Shown here: positions 1 through 12,800 of the stretch, in pieces
Numbering within the stretch: the stretch's first letter is position 1
Layout: the number at the start of each line of letters is the position of its first letter
DNA from: Nereocystis luetkeana
Taxonomy: Eukaryota > Sar > Phaeophyceae > Laminariales > Laminariaceae
Assembly: GCA_031213475.1 (NCBI GenBank)
Contig: JARUPZ010000025.1
Location: forward strand, 4,260,532-4,324,531
Direction: 5' to 3'
DNA: 64,000 nucleotides
The notes under the pieces: generated by a model
Told to the model about the DNA's origin: nothing
Databases searched by the model: none
Seen by the model: the letters and a program-made list of their open reading frames with translations, nothing else
Position numbers and translations under genes: made by a program

Positions 1-659
1 GAACTGTCTGTGGTGGTCTATCACTCATTCGTCAACACCACGGGCGTATAGTTCGTATGGTACGACTGTTCATCTAGATTTGAATTATGTCGGAGAGGGG
101 GAGCCTTCGTGCGTGATATTCGCTGTCGACAATAACCGTTGCAACACCCACTATAGGTAGCAACAATTTACGTAACATATCAATCATTCCATGCGCGGCG
201 TTCCGAACTCCCAATCTTTGTTATTGATCCTCCAAACAAACGACATAACCTGTACCCTGTATCTCGCACTGGGCGCGGTCATCCCTACGCCTGAATGTCC
301 GCATCACACGACGCAACCAGTGGCATGCAGCTGATCATCCATGCGACTCGCTAAATACCCCAGGGGTTTCCGATTTGTGCAAGTGATGGCTGATTGGTCG
401 CTACTATCCCGACGTTCTAGATCTCCGGCATTGGAAGGATGGGAAGGTTCGTGGTCGTACGATTCGTGCCATAAATGATGTCAGTAATCCTCAGCCCCCC
501 TCTTACCTTTACCCTGTCCACACTAGTTTTTCACACCTCGTTTAGACTCGTAACGCGACTCAGCCTCGCTACTCATCAGCCGCACCCCGTGCCAACCTGC
601 GCACTTCCTTCCCTTTCGTCCCTTTGTTGTGTCTTCTGCAATCAACTTCTTTGTGCCAG
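1..659. other. Unassigned 5' flank, probably intron or upstream exons of the MLO-like gene
   Basis: No exon could be supported here. The first recognisable exon of the downstream MLO-like gene starts at 660 in phase 0, after a pyrimidine-rich stretch and a CAG acceptor at 657-659. MLO proteins normally have two more membrane segments before the part seen in that exon, so earlier exons must exist, either in this stretch or beyond the window edge. The short open frames here show no MLO-like or other recognisable pattern. Confidence 0.5.
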
Positions 660-805
660 TACAACGACAAGCATCTGTTCGAGCAGATACACATGACACT
701 ATTTCTCGCGGCGCTGTTTCATTCCTTTCCTATCGGGATGGTGGTTCTCTACTCCAGGCAGACCATACGCCGCTGGGACTTGTTCGAAGACGACGAAATG
801 CGCAG
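660..805 (+). CDS. MLO: MLO-like gene, first visible exon: third membrane helix and start of large cytosolic loop
   Basis: The exon opens after a CAG acceptor and ends at a GTAGAT donor in phase 2. It encodes YNDKHLFEQIHMTLFLAALF and then a hydrophobic helix with SFPIGMVVLYSRQTIRRWDL. This matches the MLO signature in which a histidine-led helix of the HIFIF-LA--H type is followed by a basic stretch, a tryptophan and an acidic W-x-x-(W/F)E-type end. Here the end is WDLFEDDE. It is one of the two strongest pieces of evidence for the family. Confidence 0.75.
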
Positions 806-3800
806 GTAGATACCTACCCAGCACGGGCCCATGCCCCACCCACCACCGTCGTCTCCCCCAACCTCTCGCGACAAATATGATTGTTGAACAGTGTGGGTGT
901 CTCTATGCAAAAAGAAGGCATCGTGAAATGCTTCAACGTGGTATGCGCACTCTTGTGGGGATAGAGTACGCGATACGCCCGAAAAAACTCGTATCGTCCC
1001 CCTGCCTCAGTCTATAACGTGGTCTGCGGGGACTACCGTACGACAGACAGGTTTGAGGGAGGCAACTACGTAAACGTGCCTCGCGCAAATTGAGCAAACG
1101 CTTTACGAGGTGCAGACAACTCGAGAGGTGTTGTGTACTGTTTGACTGTGGTCATTCGTGAACTCTGAACGCAAGCAGTTTCACCCCGTAATATGGGAGT
1201 GAGAATATGGAAGGAGTACGAACAGCGATGGGTTGGACCGTCTATGATCTGCAACGATTTTCGAGTGTATAGATCGTGTGCGGAGACACGAAACGCATGG
1301 GCATGCGCGCGGCACCGAGAGCCTTTGTGCGTTGTTTGTGCATTGTCGCTGATATCGGGTTCTGTGAAAAACGAAAAAACCTTTGGTCGGATACGCGACA
1401 GCGAGAACTATCGATACGACCGCACAAGTACTGGCTCTGGTTGGCTCGACACTTGATCAATATCGTCGACACCATCGTCACAAGATTTATTTAAACCACT
1501 GATCACAGTGATACAAGCCACCCCGCCGTTGAAGCCGCGTATTTCCTCGATTCGTCTATGATCTAAATGTAACCCACGCTGCGATAGAGGTTGCATTACG
1601 CGATATACGGGGCTTTTAGTTGCGGGGCTGTTCAACGGTGTCTATCCCAATTGTCGCTAGAACGTCAGTTGTCCTCCTTCATTATTTCTCGACCCATGTA
1701 TACAGCAGGGTACGTTTATTCTCGGTCCGACGTTGGTTTCTTTCGAGGTAAGGTCTGCGGTCAGATAAAGAGCTCCTGACGTGAGGGGCGTCCGAAATAC
1801 ATGGATGAACGCCTATCCTAGCATGCATCGTTTGGATGCTCTCGCGACCAGCAAGAACCTCGTCGATATGGTCAATGTCACGCCCGTCATCAGTCTCGGC
1901 ACAAATCGGCACCGCCGGCAGTCCTCACCACCATCCCTACTCCAACGACCACCACCGTCACCGCCACTATTACGCTTGCTTCACCGTTATCTCTGCAAAA
2001 CCGGCAATATCTCCAGAACCAATCGAGCCTAACGTAGTTGTTCGTGTCTTCCTCCTCGAACCGCCTCTGCAAGGTACAAAGACTTAAAGCAGCAGTACCG
2101 CCGGACTGCAGCAAAACTGGGACTCAGACATTCGCAGCTTAAAAGAGGTGTAGGCCTCTTCAAGTGGGTGAGTCAATCGGGGATTGACCGGTTTATGGTA
2201 TCCCACAGGTATTGCGATAGATATGCTAATTTTGGCCACTCTGCTCAGGCGCGATGACGTGGAGAACATCGTTGTTTGACCTCCGTCGTTTTATACGCTT
2301 TGCTTGAGCTAGGAGTACAGGGAAAAAAGGCCGCAGGTGTAGTCTGAAAATGTGTGTGCGTTTCCTAATTGTTTTACCTTCTTCCTCCGATCGTCCGCCG
2401 ATCTGCATGGTTACGTGCCGTCAAAATTAACGTATCGACCCTTTTCCGCTCAACCTCGGTATCTCCCTTCGCAGGCCTGTTTGTGGGCATCACATCCAAT
2501 GCTCTGTCGGAGACTCTCCGAATTATCAGAACACGTCAGCTACCATGCCTTACGGTCCCAGTTCATCAAGAACAACCAACTGCCTAAGTGAGACTGGAGT
2601 CGCGTTTAGGTTCGTCTTTTGCTGGGTTTGATCAAATTCGGTTTGTGCCTTGTTCGGTTCGTTTGTCTTCTGTTGTGTTTCGTTCGGTTCGGTCTCGTTT
2701 GGTTTTAAACGAGTCAGTTCCAACTCCCCCCTCTTCTCCATGGCCCGCTTCTTTGTAGGATCTCACCCTCTGCAGCCTCTCTCTTTCAACCCGATCGTCT
2801 GTACGCATTCACGCCCGCAAACCACCGCGACCATTCTCCCCTTTCCAGGAACTTTCGTTTTGCAGCGTACTTGAAGAAGTGTGAGCAAGAGGTTGTGATC
2901 GGTTTGGCGGAGATCAAGCACGGTGTGTGGGTTGGCCTGATCCTGTTCGTTGGAGTGGAACTGTATATCAAGGGGATCATGGGGAAGGCTACATCTAACG
3001 CGGTGCGACGTGTTGCTTTTCTTCTCGTTGAAGAAAGAGAAGCCGCTTGATCCTTTTACTATCACTTCACACAATACCTTTGCATGCCACGCTTAATAAG
3101 CTAAACGTTGATGGTCTTAACTCTAATCGAACGGTCGCACTTGGGCCGCGTGAGGGTTGGTCAAAGAACGCGTCGCCATTCCTACTGATACAATACGGTA
3201 GTGTGGAGGGATGGTTGTTAGCTTACTCGGTTCATAGCTGGTGCGATATTTATGTTGTGTGTGTTAACCTCGGTCAAATCACACCGGGTACACACAAAAT
3301 GCACAAATACTGCACGATAGTTGCTACAGTGGGTAGGATGTGGCTTAACTTTATGAATTGACCAACGGTCCTGATGTACGGTGAAATTTATAACTCTGTA
3401 TTATCTGAGGACGATTTTTACGTTTTAACGGTGTTTGTAGTGTTGGTGAATCAATGTGCTGTGTTTAAGAGACGATGTCTCTCGATGGCTATCAATTTCG
3501 CCCCCACGTGAGCAATACGCCTCTAACTCAAGAAATGTCGTCCTGTCTTCAGCCCGCGGACTATATATTGCTCCTTGCGGACTTTTCAGATCAAACTAAC
3601 AAATCGACGCAACGACCAACACAAGTGCTGCTTGTTCCACGGTTTCTCCAGTAGCCTTACTATTAATAGCCACCTGGTATGGTATACACAAAGCGAAATA
3701 AGTTGAGAAACTCCTATGGTGACAAGTAGTATTATGCTAACTTAGAGCGCAGACTCTGTGATGTTATTGTATAGGTATAATTTAGAATTTTGCTCCTCGT

Positions 3801-6800
3801 TAAACAGTACCAGGTGATGCTTGCAGTAGCTGTAAACAAAGAGCATTCAAAACTGTCTCAGGCTGAATGTGCTATCTCCCAAACTATTGACATACCTGGT
3901 ACTCATCGCCCTATTTGTTTCGGCACAATTTCGACAGGACGGAAGGGGGCTCTTCTTGCTCGCGGCCGTGCTGGTCATCTTCGCAGCGCTGGCAGTCCAC
4001 TTTAAGCTCCACCACATCTACAGTGCTTTGGTGGACACGTATCGGCCAAGGTAGGATCATTGTATTATAAGTATACCCTGGATGTTCATACTGAATGCGA
4101 CGTAACCGGCATGGGACACTAGAAGGAGTCGTTGAATCCAAACACCGACCACTATGGCATACCCTGGTACCTCTGATTAGCTGGAGGTTGAGATGTGTAG
4201 GCGTCTTACCTACAATACGATGGTTCGTACTCTGGGCGAGAATTGTGATCCCACTTAGATACCTCTATGATCGTGCTGCAGGCACGTGTTGTCTCTTTGG
4301 CCCTTTTTGCAGCGTCTCAGGTAACTCTTTTTACCCGTTTTATGCATGTAAGGCGCACGGTTCGAAGGTTGACTCGTGTGAAAAGGAGAGTCGGCGACAC
4401 GGGTACATTACTCTGCGTTGTTACGTTTGGGGGTCACGTGGCGATTCGCAAGCTCTGTCCTCCACGATCCACCTTTTTTTTTTAAAGGCGCAAGCGAGTT
4501 ACCTTGACGGGGTCAGCGTGAAAACAATGTTTCGGCCAAAGTGCCCATGCCGATGTTTCATTGTGCGGTCCGACGGATGCGGTCTGTGATTATTGGTTGC
4601 TGCTTGAATACTCAATTGCGAGGACGGCCGATGAGCCAGTGTTATCGATTTACCACCGTATCGAATCAGGACGTTGACGTTTTCTGCCTTGGGTGAGTTT
4701 TGTACGCTAGTACCGGGTCGGCGCCCTGCCACGGTACAGAGAGGATGGGGTTGACTAGCAGCTCTGGGCTACTCGGGCAAAGTGACGTCATGAGCGACAT
4801 TTATCGCAAACTTGAGCTTGCACCCTTTTGGTAATCCGCTGCGCCAACACATTTGTCATTGATTAAAGTGATTATAAACTTTTGCCCGAAGGGCCAACAC
4901 GTGGCAGTGCAAATGGGGGTAGCCCTTCACCCTACCCCAGGTCGCTTGTTCCGCTGCTCTCGCTGAACACCCACCTCGCCGTTGCTGTTCATCACCACTC
5001 GTATATGAGTGTATAACAGTTTAGGCTCCTGGCACTTGCTGTCGTTGTGACTGACGGACTGCTTCCTCCATCCAATTAGACGCGCGCGGGAGAGTGGCTA
5101 CTCTGTAGTGTATCGGCCATGCGCATTGTTGTATTTACACTCGCGACGTCGACCGCCTTGGCTCTGTTGGTTACGCTCGTCCGAGATGTCGTAGTTTATC
5201 AATAGTTATGAGGCTTGTAAAACGCCACTCGCCCAAGTTTAGTCTGAACGCGGTTGTAGAATAGGTGTGGCACCCGCACTGTAGCAACAGTGTTACGGTC
5301 ACGGGGTTACATTACTAGTCAGCCCGCTAGACACAACCAACCCTGACCTCGACCGCTTTCTGCCCTGCGTGTTGTTGGCACCCGCTGCTCTCCCCTCTCT
5401 CCCCTCTATCAACATCGGGCCAACTAAACGATGACACGGGGAATTGCACGGAGAGAAGGGACGACCTGTCACAATATCTTGGCCCTGATGCTCCTGCCCA
5501 GATGGTAAGTAGCCCCCGCCAGCTATGATTCACAACACACAACAGCTAGCAAACGTAAGGCCAGAGCGGAATATGGAGGAATCTGCGAGTTATGACGTGT
5601 TTCAATCATACGTTCAGGTACGGAAGACACCGGGTCCGATTGCGGTAGCACCTGCTTCCTCTGGCACCTTTCATTCAGGATCTGCAGTACCTACCTCACC
5701 CAACCAGATTGTTGAAGACAGTTGTGTAGGCTTCATCCGCCTCGAAGAGCAGTCGCATCGCCTAACCGCTATCGAAACATATTCGTGAGTCACAAATGGG
5801 ATATACACGGTGTAACCCTTCTATTAAGCAGGTCCGTCAGCAAGAGACGTGTTTTGCCTGGCACTCGTCGCAACTGTTTGACTAGTGCTTGACTCGTTTG
5901 TTTTGTTTCGTACCTCTGCTGCTCCTGCTTGGTCTAATCTGGAGCGGTGTCACGTTCGTTTTGAAAGTGGGGGCAGTACGTGACGGAAGATGGCTTCTAT
6001 CGATAGTGCGCCCGGCCGTACGAAATACTCGGGCATGTCGCATCGATTCCAACGTTCAGGACAGTTTTTGTTGTGTAAACCTAGTGGATTGTGCTCGTGA
6101 GGAAATCATAGGCTCTTCCATTGTCTTATAAAACCACACTACAGCCCACGAGATGCGGTTTACGTTAGAGGTTCACCCAAGATGCTGCTCTAAGGCTCCT
6201 CGCTTAAGAAGCCCCATACCTCGCCCGAAAACTGACTTCAGCACATCGCAACGTTCGTCCCGGTGAATCATCATTTACCCCTGGTATACACAAAAGGTAT
6301 TTTCGAAACAGGATCAGCGTTTCGACTCTTTGAGGTTGAGGAACCTCCTCATTGAAAACACAACAACACAAAGTAGTGGAAATGTGCCACCTCTATGGGG
6401 GACAGCTTCGTCACATGCAACCTTGGTTGTCGCATGCAACGGCTGCGGGTGTTAACCAATGTTCCAAGCCAACATCTACACTACGCCGCTACACTTTTGT
6501 TTCGTACACCTAGCCTGGTGTACGTTTCGTTCGCTTGTGCCGCTTTGCATTTTCCTCTCCCAACTACGTAAACATGGATCGAATAGATATCCTGGAACGC
6601 CTTTCATTCTCTCGAGCAGCGCCATCACCATCATCATGACCACCACTGCCCATCACACTTATCATGGCCACTTCCGTCCATCGCTCACCTCCGTGAGCAC
6701 CACGACCGTCACAATGAACACGAAACAGAACCACCCGAACCCACTTCTACCACTAATGTGGACAACACCTACAGATTCAGGAGGACATGTTCTGGTTCGG

Positions 6801-9800
6801 CAAGCCACAGCTGCTGCTGACTGCGTTCCAGACCATGCAGTTCGTGCTCGCCGTCATGGTCAGCGCCCTTATTTGGTGAGACGCACACATTCAAAAATTG
6901 TGAGAGGGAGACGTGTATAATTTTCCTTGTAGGGGTAGCACTTTTCATCCTTAGTACTTCGTGCCTGATCGAGTTCCTTCGCCAACTTAGGTTGTAATTC
7001 CCTACATATTTTACAGACTCGTGTTCGGGACATAAGAGGGCGTAAGAAACTTTGAGGTTTTCTTCAAAGCCAATGTTTAGAATGATAAAAAAGCCCTTAC
7101 TCTTTCTTCACGTCCGGAGTTTCCGAAACAAAGTTGAACACCTGCACCGTAGCGTGCGTCGGCCGTCAACCATTCCATCGCCCCCACAACCCCAACCCGT
7201 GATCTCCTTGGTCTTTGGTCATGCGACGACGGCCCCGGACGACATGAGGACACCTCCCACCTCCCGGTTGCCTTTCATTTGAAACGCCTGGCAGCCCCCT
7301 CAGAGCGTTCTCGCTCGTGCCTGCGGTTGGCACTACGCGTTCGATAGTTATATCTCGTTTCCGAACACAAATATCGCATTGCCCTACATGAAAGAAGTCC
7401 CGCGGCCGAACCTGACGCTGCGTTTTCGATGTCCTGCCCGACACGCAAAAGGCAGGACTGGCACACTTGCACCCAGGCGTTTCACACGGACAACGTCCAT
7501 CAGCCGAAGCTCTACTCACTGTGTTCATACTCAACGCGATATTTTATTACTCTCATCCGTTAGCTCCCTCGAACTTGGGTTTGTGTATGGGTATAGACAC
7601 TGACTCGTTGCACGCAGTCGCCAAGCGGGGCTCTAGGCTGTTTCTGTCCTTGGCCCCGTCGTGTGAACGTAGGAAACACAAACTAACGCCGTCTTGCCAA
7701 GGAATAAAAAGGGATGGAGGTACCAAGGGCTTCGTAAGGCTCGTCGCTATAGGAACTCAAGACCCCCACTCAATCTACCATGTTGGGCACGGTTGCGCTA
7801 GCCACGCGATTTGCACGCCCCAAAGGCATAGGGAAACCTCCAACATGTAGGTGCATTGCACTTCACATTGGAAGTTAACTGGGTAGGCCGAGGACAAGCT
7901 CGGTCAGTCGAACAACTTCGGCGGTGTGGAATCCTTTTTGCTTGGTTGTTTGATGTGTTCCGCCGAAATCTCCACACGCGACGGCCTCGAAACAGATAGG
8001 TGTTCACAATACGTGATCAGTCGAACATTGTTGGAGCGTGGAATCTGTTTGCTGTTGGTAAGTTCCGCCTGATCTCCTTACACGACGGCCTCGGAGTAGT
8101 TGGTATTCACACCAAGCGATTTGACTGTCGAGACATCTGGATCGGCACAAAGAGGAATTATTTCATGGACTGTGTAGGCGTTGAGTGTGCTGTCAGACGA
8201 ACGGTTTAAGAGCGGCGTAACTCTCATTGGTTGTTCTTTAGATACCCGCAATACAGTTCCTCGCCAAGCTGATGTCCAGTTGATAGTATAAAAAACTCCA
8301 TGCGGATGACACTCGATCAAACAACGCTGTCGTACTGACTGGACACGCTACAAAAAGTCTCCTTCGCAGGATGACAAATAGGTGAGGTGTCCGGCGAGCG
8401 TGCTCCACCGTTGTACGTCGAAATGGATACATGTTGTCCTCACAATTTCACCTCACCCACCCACCGCCCTAGGGTCCAAGGACAGCAAACGCCCATTGTT
8501 GGGGCGTTAGGGTACAGCCGTGGCGCTATCATTCTTTTTTTCGAATTCCGTTGACGCCCTGTTATGTTTGGCGTGTGTCCAATGTGTTCGCTTGTGTTCG
8601 TATAATGCGACACCGTCCAAACAGGTTCGGAGCTGGCCAAAGCAGAGGATTGGTAATCGTCGCCGAGATCTTGGTCGCGGTTGGGGCCTTCGCCATCTAC
8701 ATCGTTGTGCTTCCAATGTTCATCCCCAGGTTCACCCAGGTGCTGCTAGTAGTTTGGTTTGCAGAGCAGTTCGTTAGAATATCGACATCATTTTGAGAAA
8801 TGCCTTGGTATTGTATTGGGCCTTGGAACGTACTCGCAGGGAAATACGTTGTTTTCCCACACGGTGAACGTAGGCATTCTTTGTTTAGACGTCTGTGGTA
8901 AACACGCCGCTCTAGGTGTTCTTGAGACAGAAGCGTTGTTGCTGCGCGCACGGTACCCAGCTTTTGGCAGGTCTTGCACCGCCCTTGTCGACCTATGACG
9001 GGGGACCATACCAGGTACCAGGTATTAAATTGGGCCTACGGTGCACACCAACACCAATAATTTCCCGTTTGGTTTGCCAGCAATTCTTGATTCTATTCAC
9101 TATGGCCCCCCGTTCCAGTATTACGCTCTCGTCATAGCCGGTATCCGTGCGTTTCTCCTGAACCGCAGTGTATAACGTAGCAGGTTGACCGTTGCAACCG
9201 AATTCGAAGTCACCGTACAACAAACCACTACACGGTCACCCGCACGTGAGCAGCCTCAGCCAGCGGGCATGAAAAACGTTTGTGATATCCACATCGTGAA
9301 TACGTAGGCGACAACCCGCCCAGAGGCCACGTTGACGCCACTCCCACTGCCTCGCTCCCGGGACTTACTTTACGCAAATAACATCTTCGCTCAATTCACC
9401 GTGTGTACGCTATCGCCCGTTCTTGTGTGGGTGTGCGTGAGGTCTCAGGCCAACGAAGGGTGCCCGGTGCCTGCAGGATTAGTCCGACCGCAATGATGCA
9501 TGCATTGATGTGGAAGTCACAAAAGCGCTAAACAAATATTTCACTTTATACATTTTGGCTGGAAGTTAGAACGAAGCTTTTATCTCCTGCAACACCAGAT
9601 GCTGTAAAAATGCCGACGCAAGGGCAGGGCGCTCCTGTCAGCGCTCACGAGGTCCACCGCGACACCAAGTATGTGCCTATGAATCATGTATGTAGTGGAT
9701 AAGAAAATTTGGGCGTTGATCGGCCATGTATGTCGCAGGTGACACACATCGGCGGAATGGTCAACATGAACATCCTCAGCGAAACGCTCTTGAAGCAGAA

Positions 9801-12800
9801 GAACTCCTTCCAGCGCCGTACGCTGCCCCCCACCCTTCGCCAGGTGACGCACCGTTACGATTGGTGGCGACCGACTGGGGACTAGAAGCGGGCGAGATGT
9901 GCATGCTTGTGTCGGTGGCACGCGAGAGAAGGGATGATGGACTGAGAGGGATAGGAAGAACACGCGGATACAGCTGCACATATATATATGATATATTTGT
10001 TTTTTTTCATGCGCGTTGTCTTCTACCCGTTCAGGACTTGGGGTAAATTTTGTTTCGTTTGATGTTCTACTTCGTGTGGCGGTTGCGGTCGAATCTGGTG
10101 TCTGCTGCTACAGTGTGCGCCGTAGATGTGTTGTTCTGTTGGACGATTTTGCTCTGGTTCTCGTTGTTGCTGTTGCTGTTGTGTTTAGGTTTCTTCTGTT
10201 GATAGTGTTACAGGTTTCGTCGATGGAGCCAGCGGTTATTGTTCCTACCAAACCGTACTGAATTTGATTTTGACGTCGGATTTTTGAGTGTATGCTGCTG
10301 CCGGGAATCTGCAGTCGCTGGGATGTGTCATTGTTTGGCAATACTTTCGCTGTTGTTGTCGTCTTTCACGTACACATACTAAAAGTCGATATTCTGATAT
10401 TTTATCGACCCCTGTGTATTTATCGATTGTAGTTCAAGGATCAGCTCTGCGTGAAAGTGCCCGAGCTAACAGACGCAACACAACGGACGGACTACCAACA
10501 GAGAAGTGCTCTTTGTTTTCCAAAACTCACTCTAGATGTGCTGGGGTGACAAGCCTGCACATAGCCTTTTCTTGTAGCGCACTCGTTAACTAATACGGGT
10601 GCTGAGGCAACGACATTTCTCTGTGCCATCCCGCCTCATACGACATCCTAAGACGGTCAACGACACTGAAACCAAAATAGGCCCCTGCAATTGAAACAAA
10701 CCCGAACACGACCCGTGGAACAAACTTGGACCAAAATTAAGCAAAGCCGGCGCTGAAAACAAAACAAAGACCGACACGAAGCTGGGGAAATAGGTCCATA
10801 TCAAGACCTATAAACCTGAATTGCAAACGGCATTTGAACTCCGAATCCAAACCGAACGGAATAACAAACCATACCAGATATCGGTGATGGCGCGGCTGAA
10901 GTCTAACGAGGAGCAGGATCATGGGCGGTTCATGGGAACCCGAAAAATGATGTCTGGACAAGCATTCCGAGAGGGGATGAAGGTCAGTGTGTTGTGGATA
11001 TAGTTTGTTGTGAGTTGGTGTCTCTGCGTTGTTCGGTACAGGACGACAACTCGAGAGTGCTTAAGTTCCGGCTGTCCCGGTTCCACTTTGTAATATATCG
11101 ACCACGTCAACGTTGAGCCGTCTGATGCTGATGTGTTCGAGGTTCGAGCTACTCTGTTTATTCCAAGCGTATCGGATGTGTCGCGTCGGCGACGCAGAGA
11201 CCTCTAATCCTCATCAAGGACACAGATCAAGACCGGCTTAGGCGGTTATATCGCACGGATGTGTCGATCTTGGGGTCTCCTATGTACGGACGAACGTTCT
11301 CGCCGAGTTGCCAGCGCGGAGTAGGCGCGCTACACAAGAAGGACGTTTTTACAGTTGGGCTTGTAGCATCATACTACGAACAAAGGTAGCGCAGCAAATT
11401 CGGCGGGACTTCGTGTTTCGCCAAGTAACAGTTTACCCTATCGGGGCTGTCCTGGGTGCATAAAACAATGCCATCCGTCCACCTACTCGTCTAACACATC
11501 TTTCGTTTGACACACATCCTATCCCCCCGTCAGTCTGTTCGCCACTTTTTACATCTTCTACTTGAAACACCAAGGATCAACCATAATCCAAAAATTCGCT
11601 TTTGCGGTAAGCGCCGACTCAGCCTCCTCGACTGTCAACCATCCCAGGTCATGGTCGGCGTTCATTTCTTCATCGTAGCATACAACACCGATCAGATTGA
11701 GCAAAACGGAGGAGTTGGCGTCGCGTGGGTGGCTGAGATTGTGCTTGCAGGTGAGACCGTGAAATGTTAACCCCTTCCTTCGGTCCACAGATAACCTGCC
11801 AACAAAGACGAAATCTACCCCCCCCCCCTCTTACCCCCCTGAGCTCCCCCAACATGTGCTCTCACATTTCTCAATTGGGTGCGATGCTTTTGAGTGCCGA
11901 TATCAGCTCGTCACCCCACCGAGGTTCCGGCCGTGAAAACCACTCCGTTCGTATCGCGCAGCTGTGCCCCCGCTGACCTTCGCACGATAATCCCACCCTG
12001 TTTTTCCTCCTTCTCTCCCTCGAGCTCGTCAAGACCCCTTGCAGATGCGAGACGCTACGGTTGATGATCCTGAACCCGTGTGCCGTTGGTGGGGATACAC
12101 CCAGTATGTCGCTTGGTTTCGGTCTCTACCTGCTGTTTAGGCGTTCTACACAAAAGAGAGGCCCACCCTATTTTTTCTGAGGCCCTCCTCGCTGGAGGGG
12201 CTCCACACACCACCGAAGAACTGAATTCAGCAGAACATCAAATCGCATCCCCGTGAATAGTCCCAAGGCCCAAGTACACAATTGCGTCGCTTTTCGGAGC
12301 AAGATCGGCGTCCCTACGAGTTTGGCTTAAAGGAGCCCCGTTAGTCAGAAAAAACAATTACTGGATGATGTGCCACCTCTATTGTAGGCCGCGTCTGTTC
12401 TGAACGGGACTAGGGTTGTACCCCCGAATTGCGCTCTCCATCTAGTTGTTTGCTATTTTGATGGGTATTTAACAGAGGCGACGTTTAGGCGTGTCCCCGA
12501 ATCGGCTGAACCAGCCCATCGCTTGAAAAATCTAAAGACGCAACAACCGAAACGTGGTTGTGCGATGAAACGAAGAAAAGAGTGGAACCTGGCGAACGAA
12601 ACTCCAAACGACCGAGAAATACGACGACAACATGTTTCTACAACGCTAGCGTTATTACAACGATATTGCGTGGAGGTGCCCGATCTGTCGGCAACGTTTC
12701 GGCCGACACGCGCTACCCCTATCGTTGCAGGCATCGAAGATACCTCAAGGAAGGGCATATACCAGGTGTCAATCACATGCGATGTGGGTGTGGCACAGGT

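Noticed and set aside
12730-12763. Small exon candidate between CAG and GTGTCA in the MLO-like gene
   Set aside because: The gene chain is in phase without it, and adding it breaks the phase to the exon at 15881 unless another unseen exon exists.
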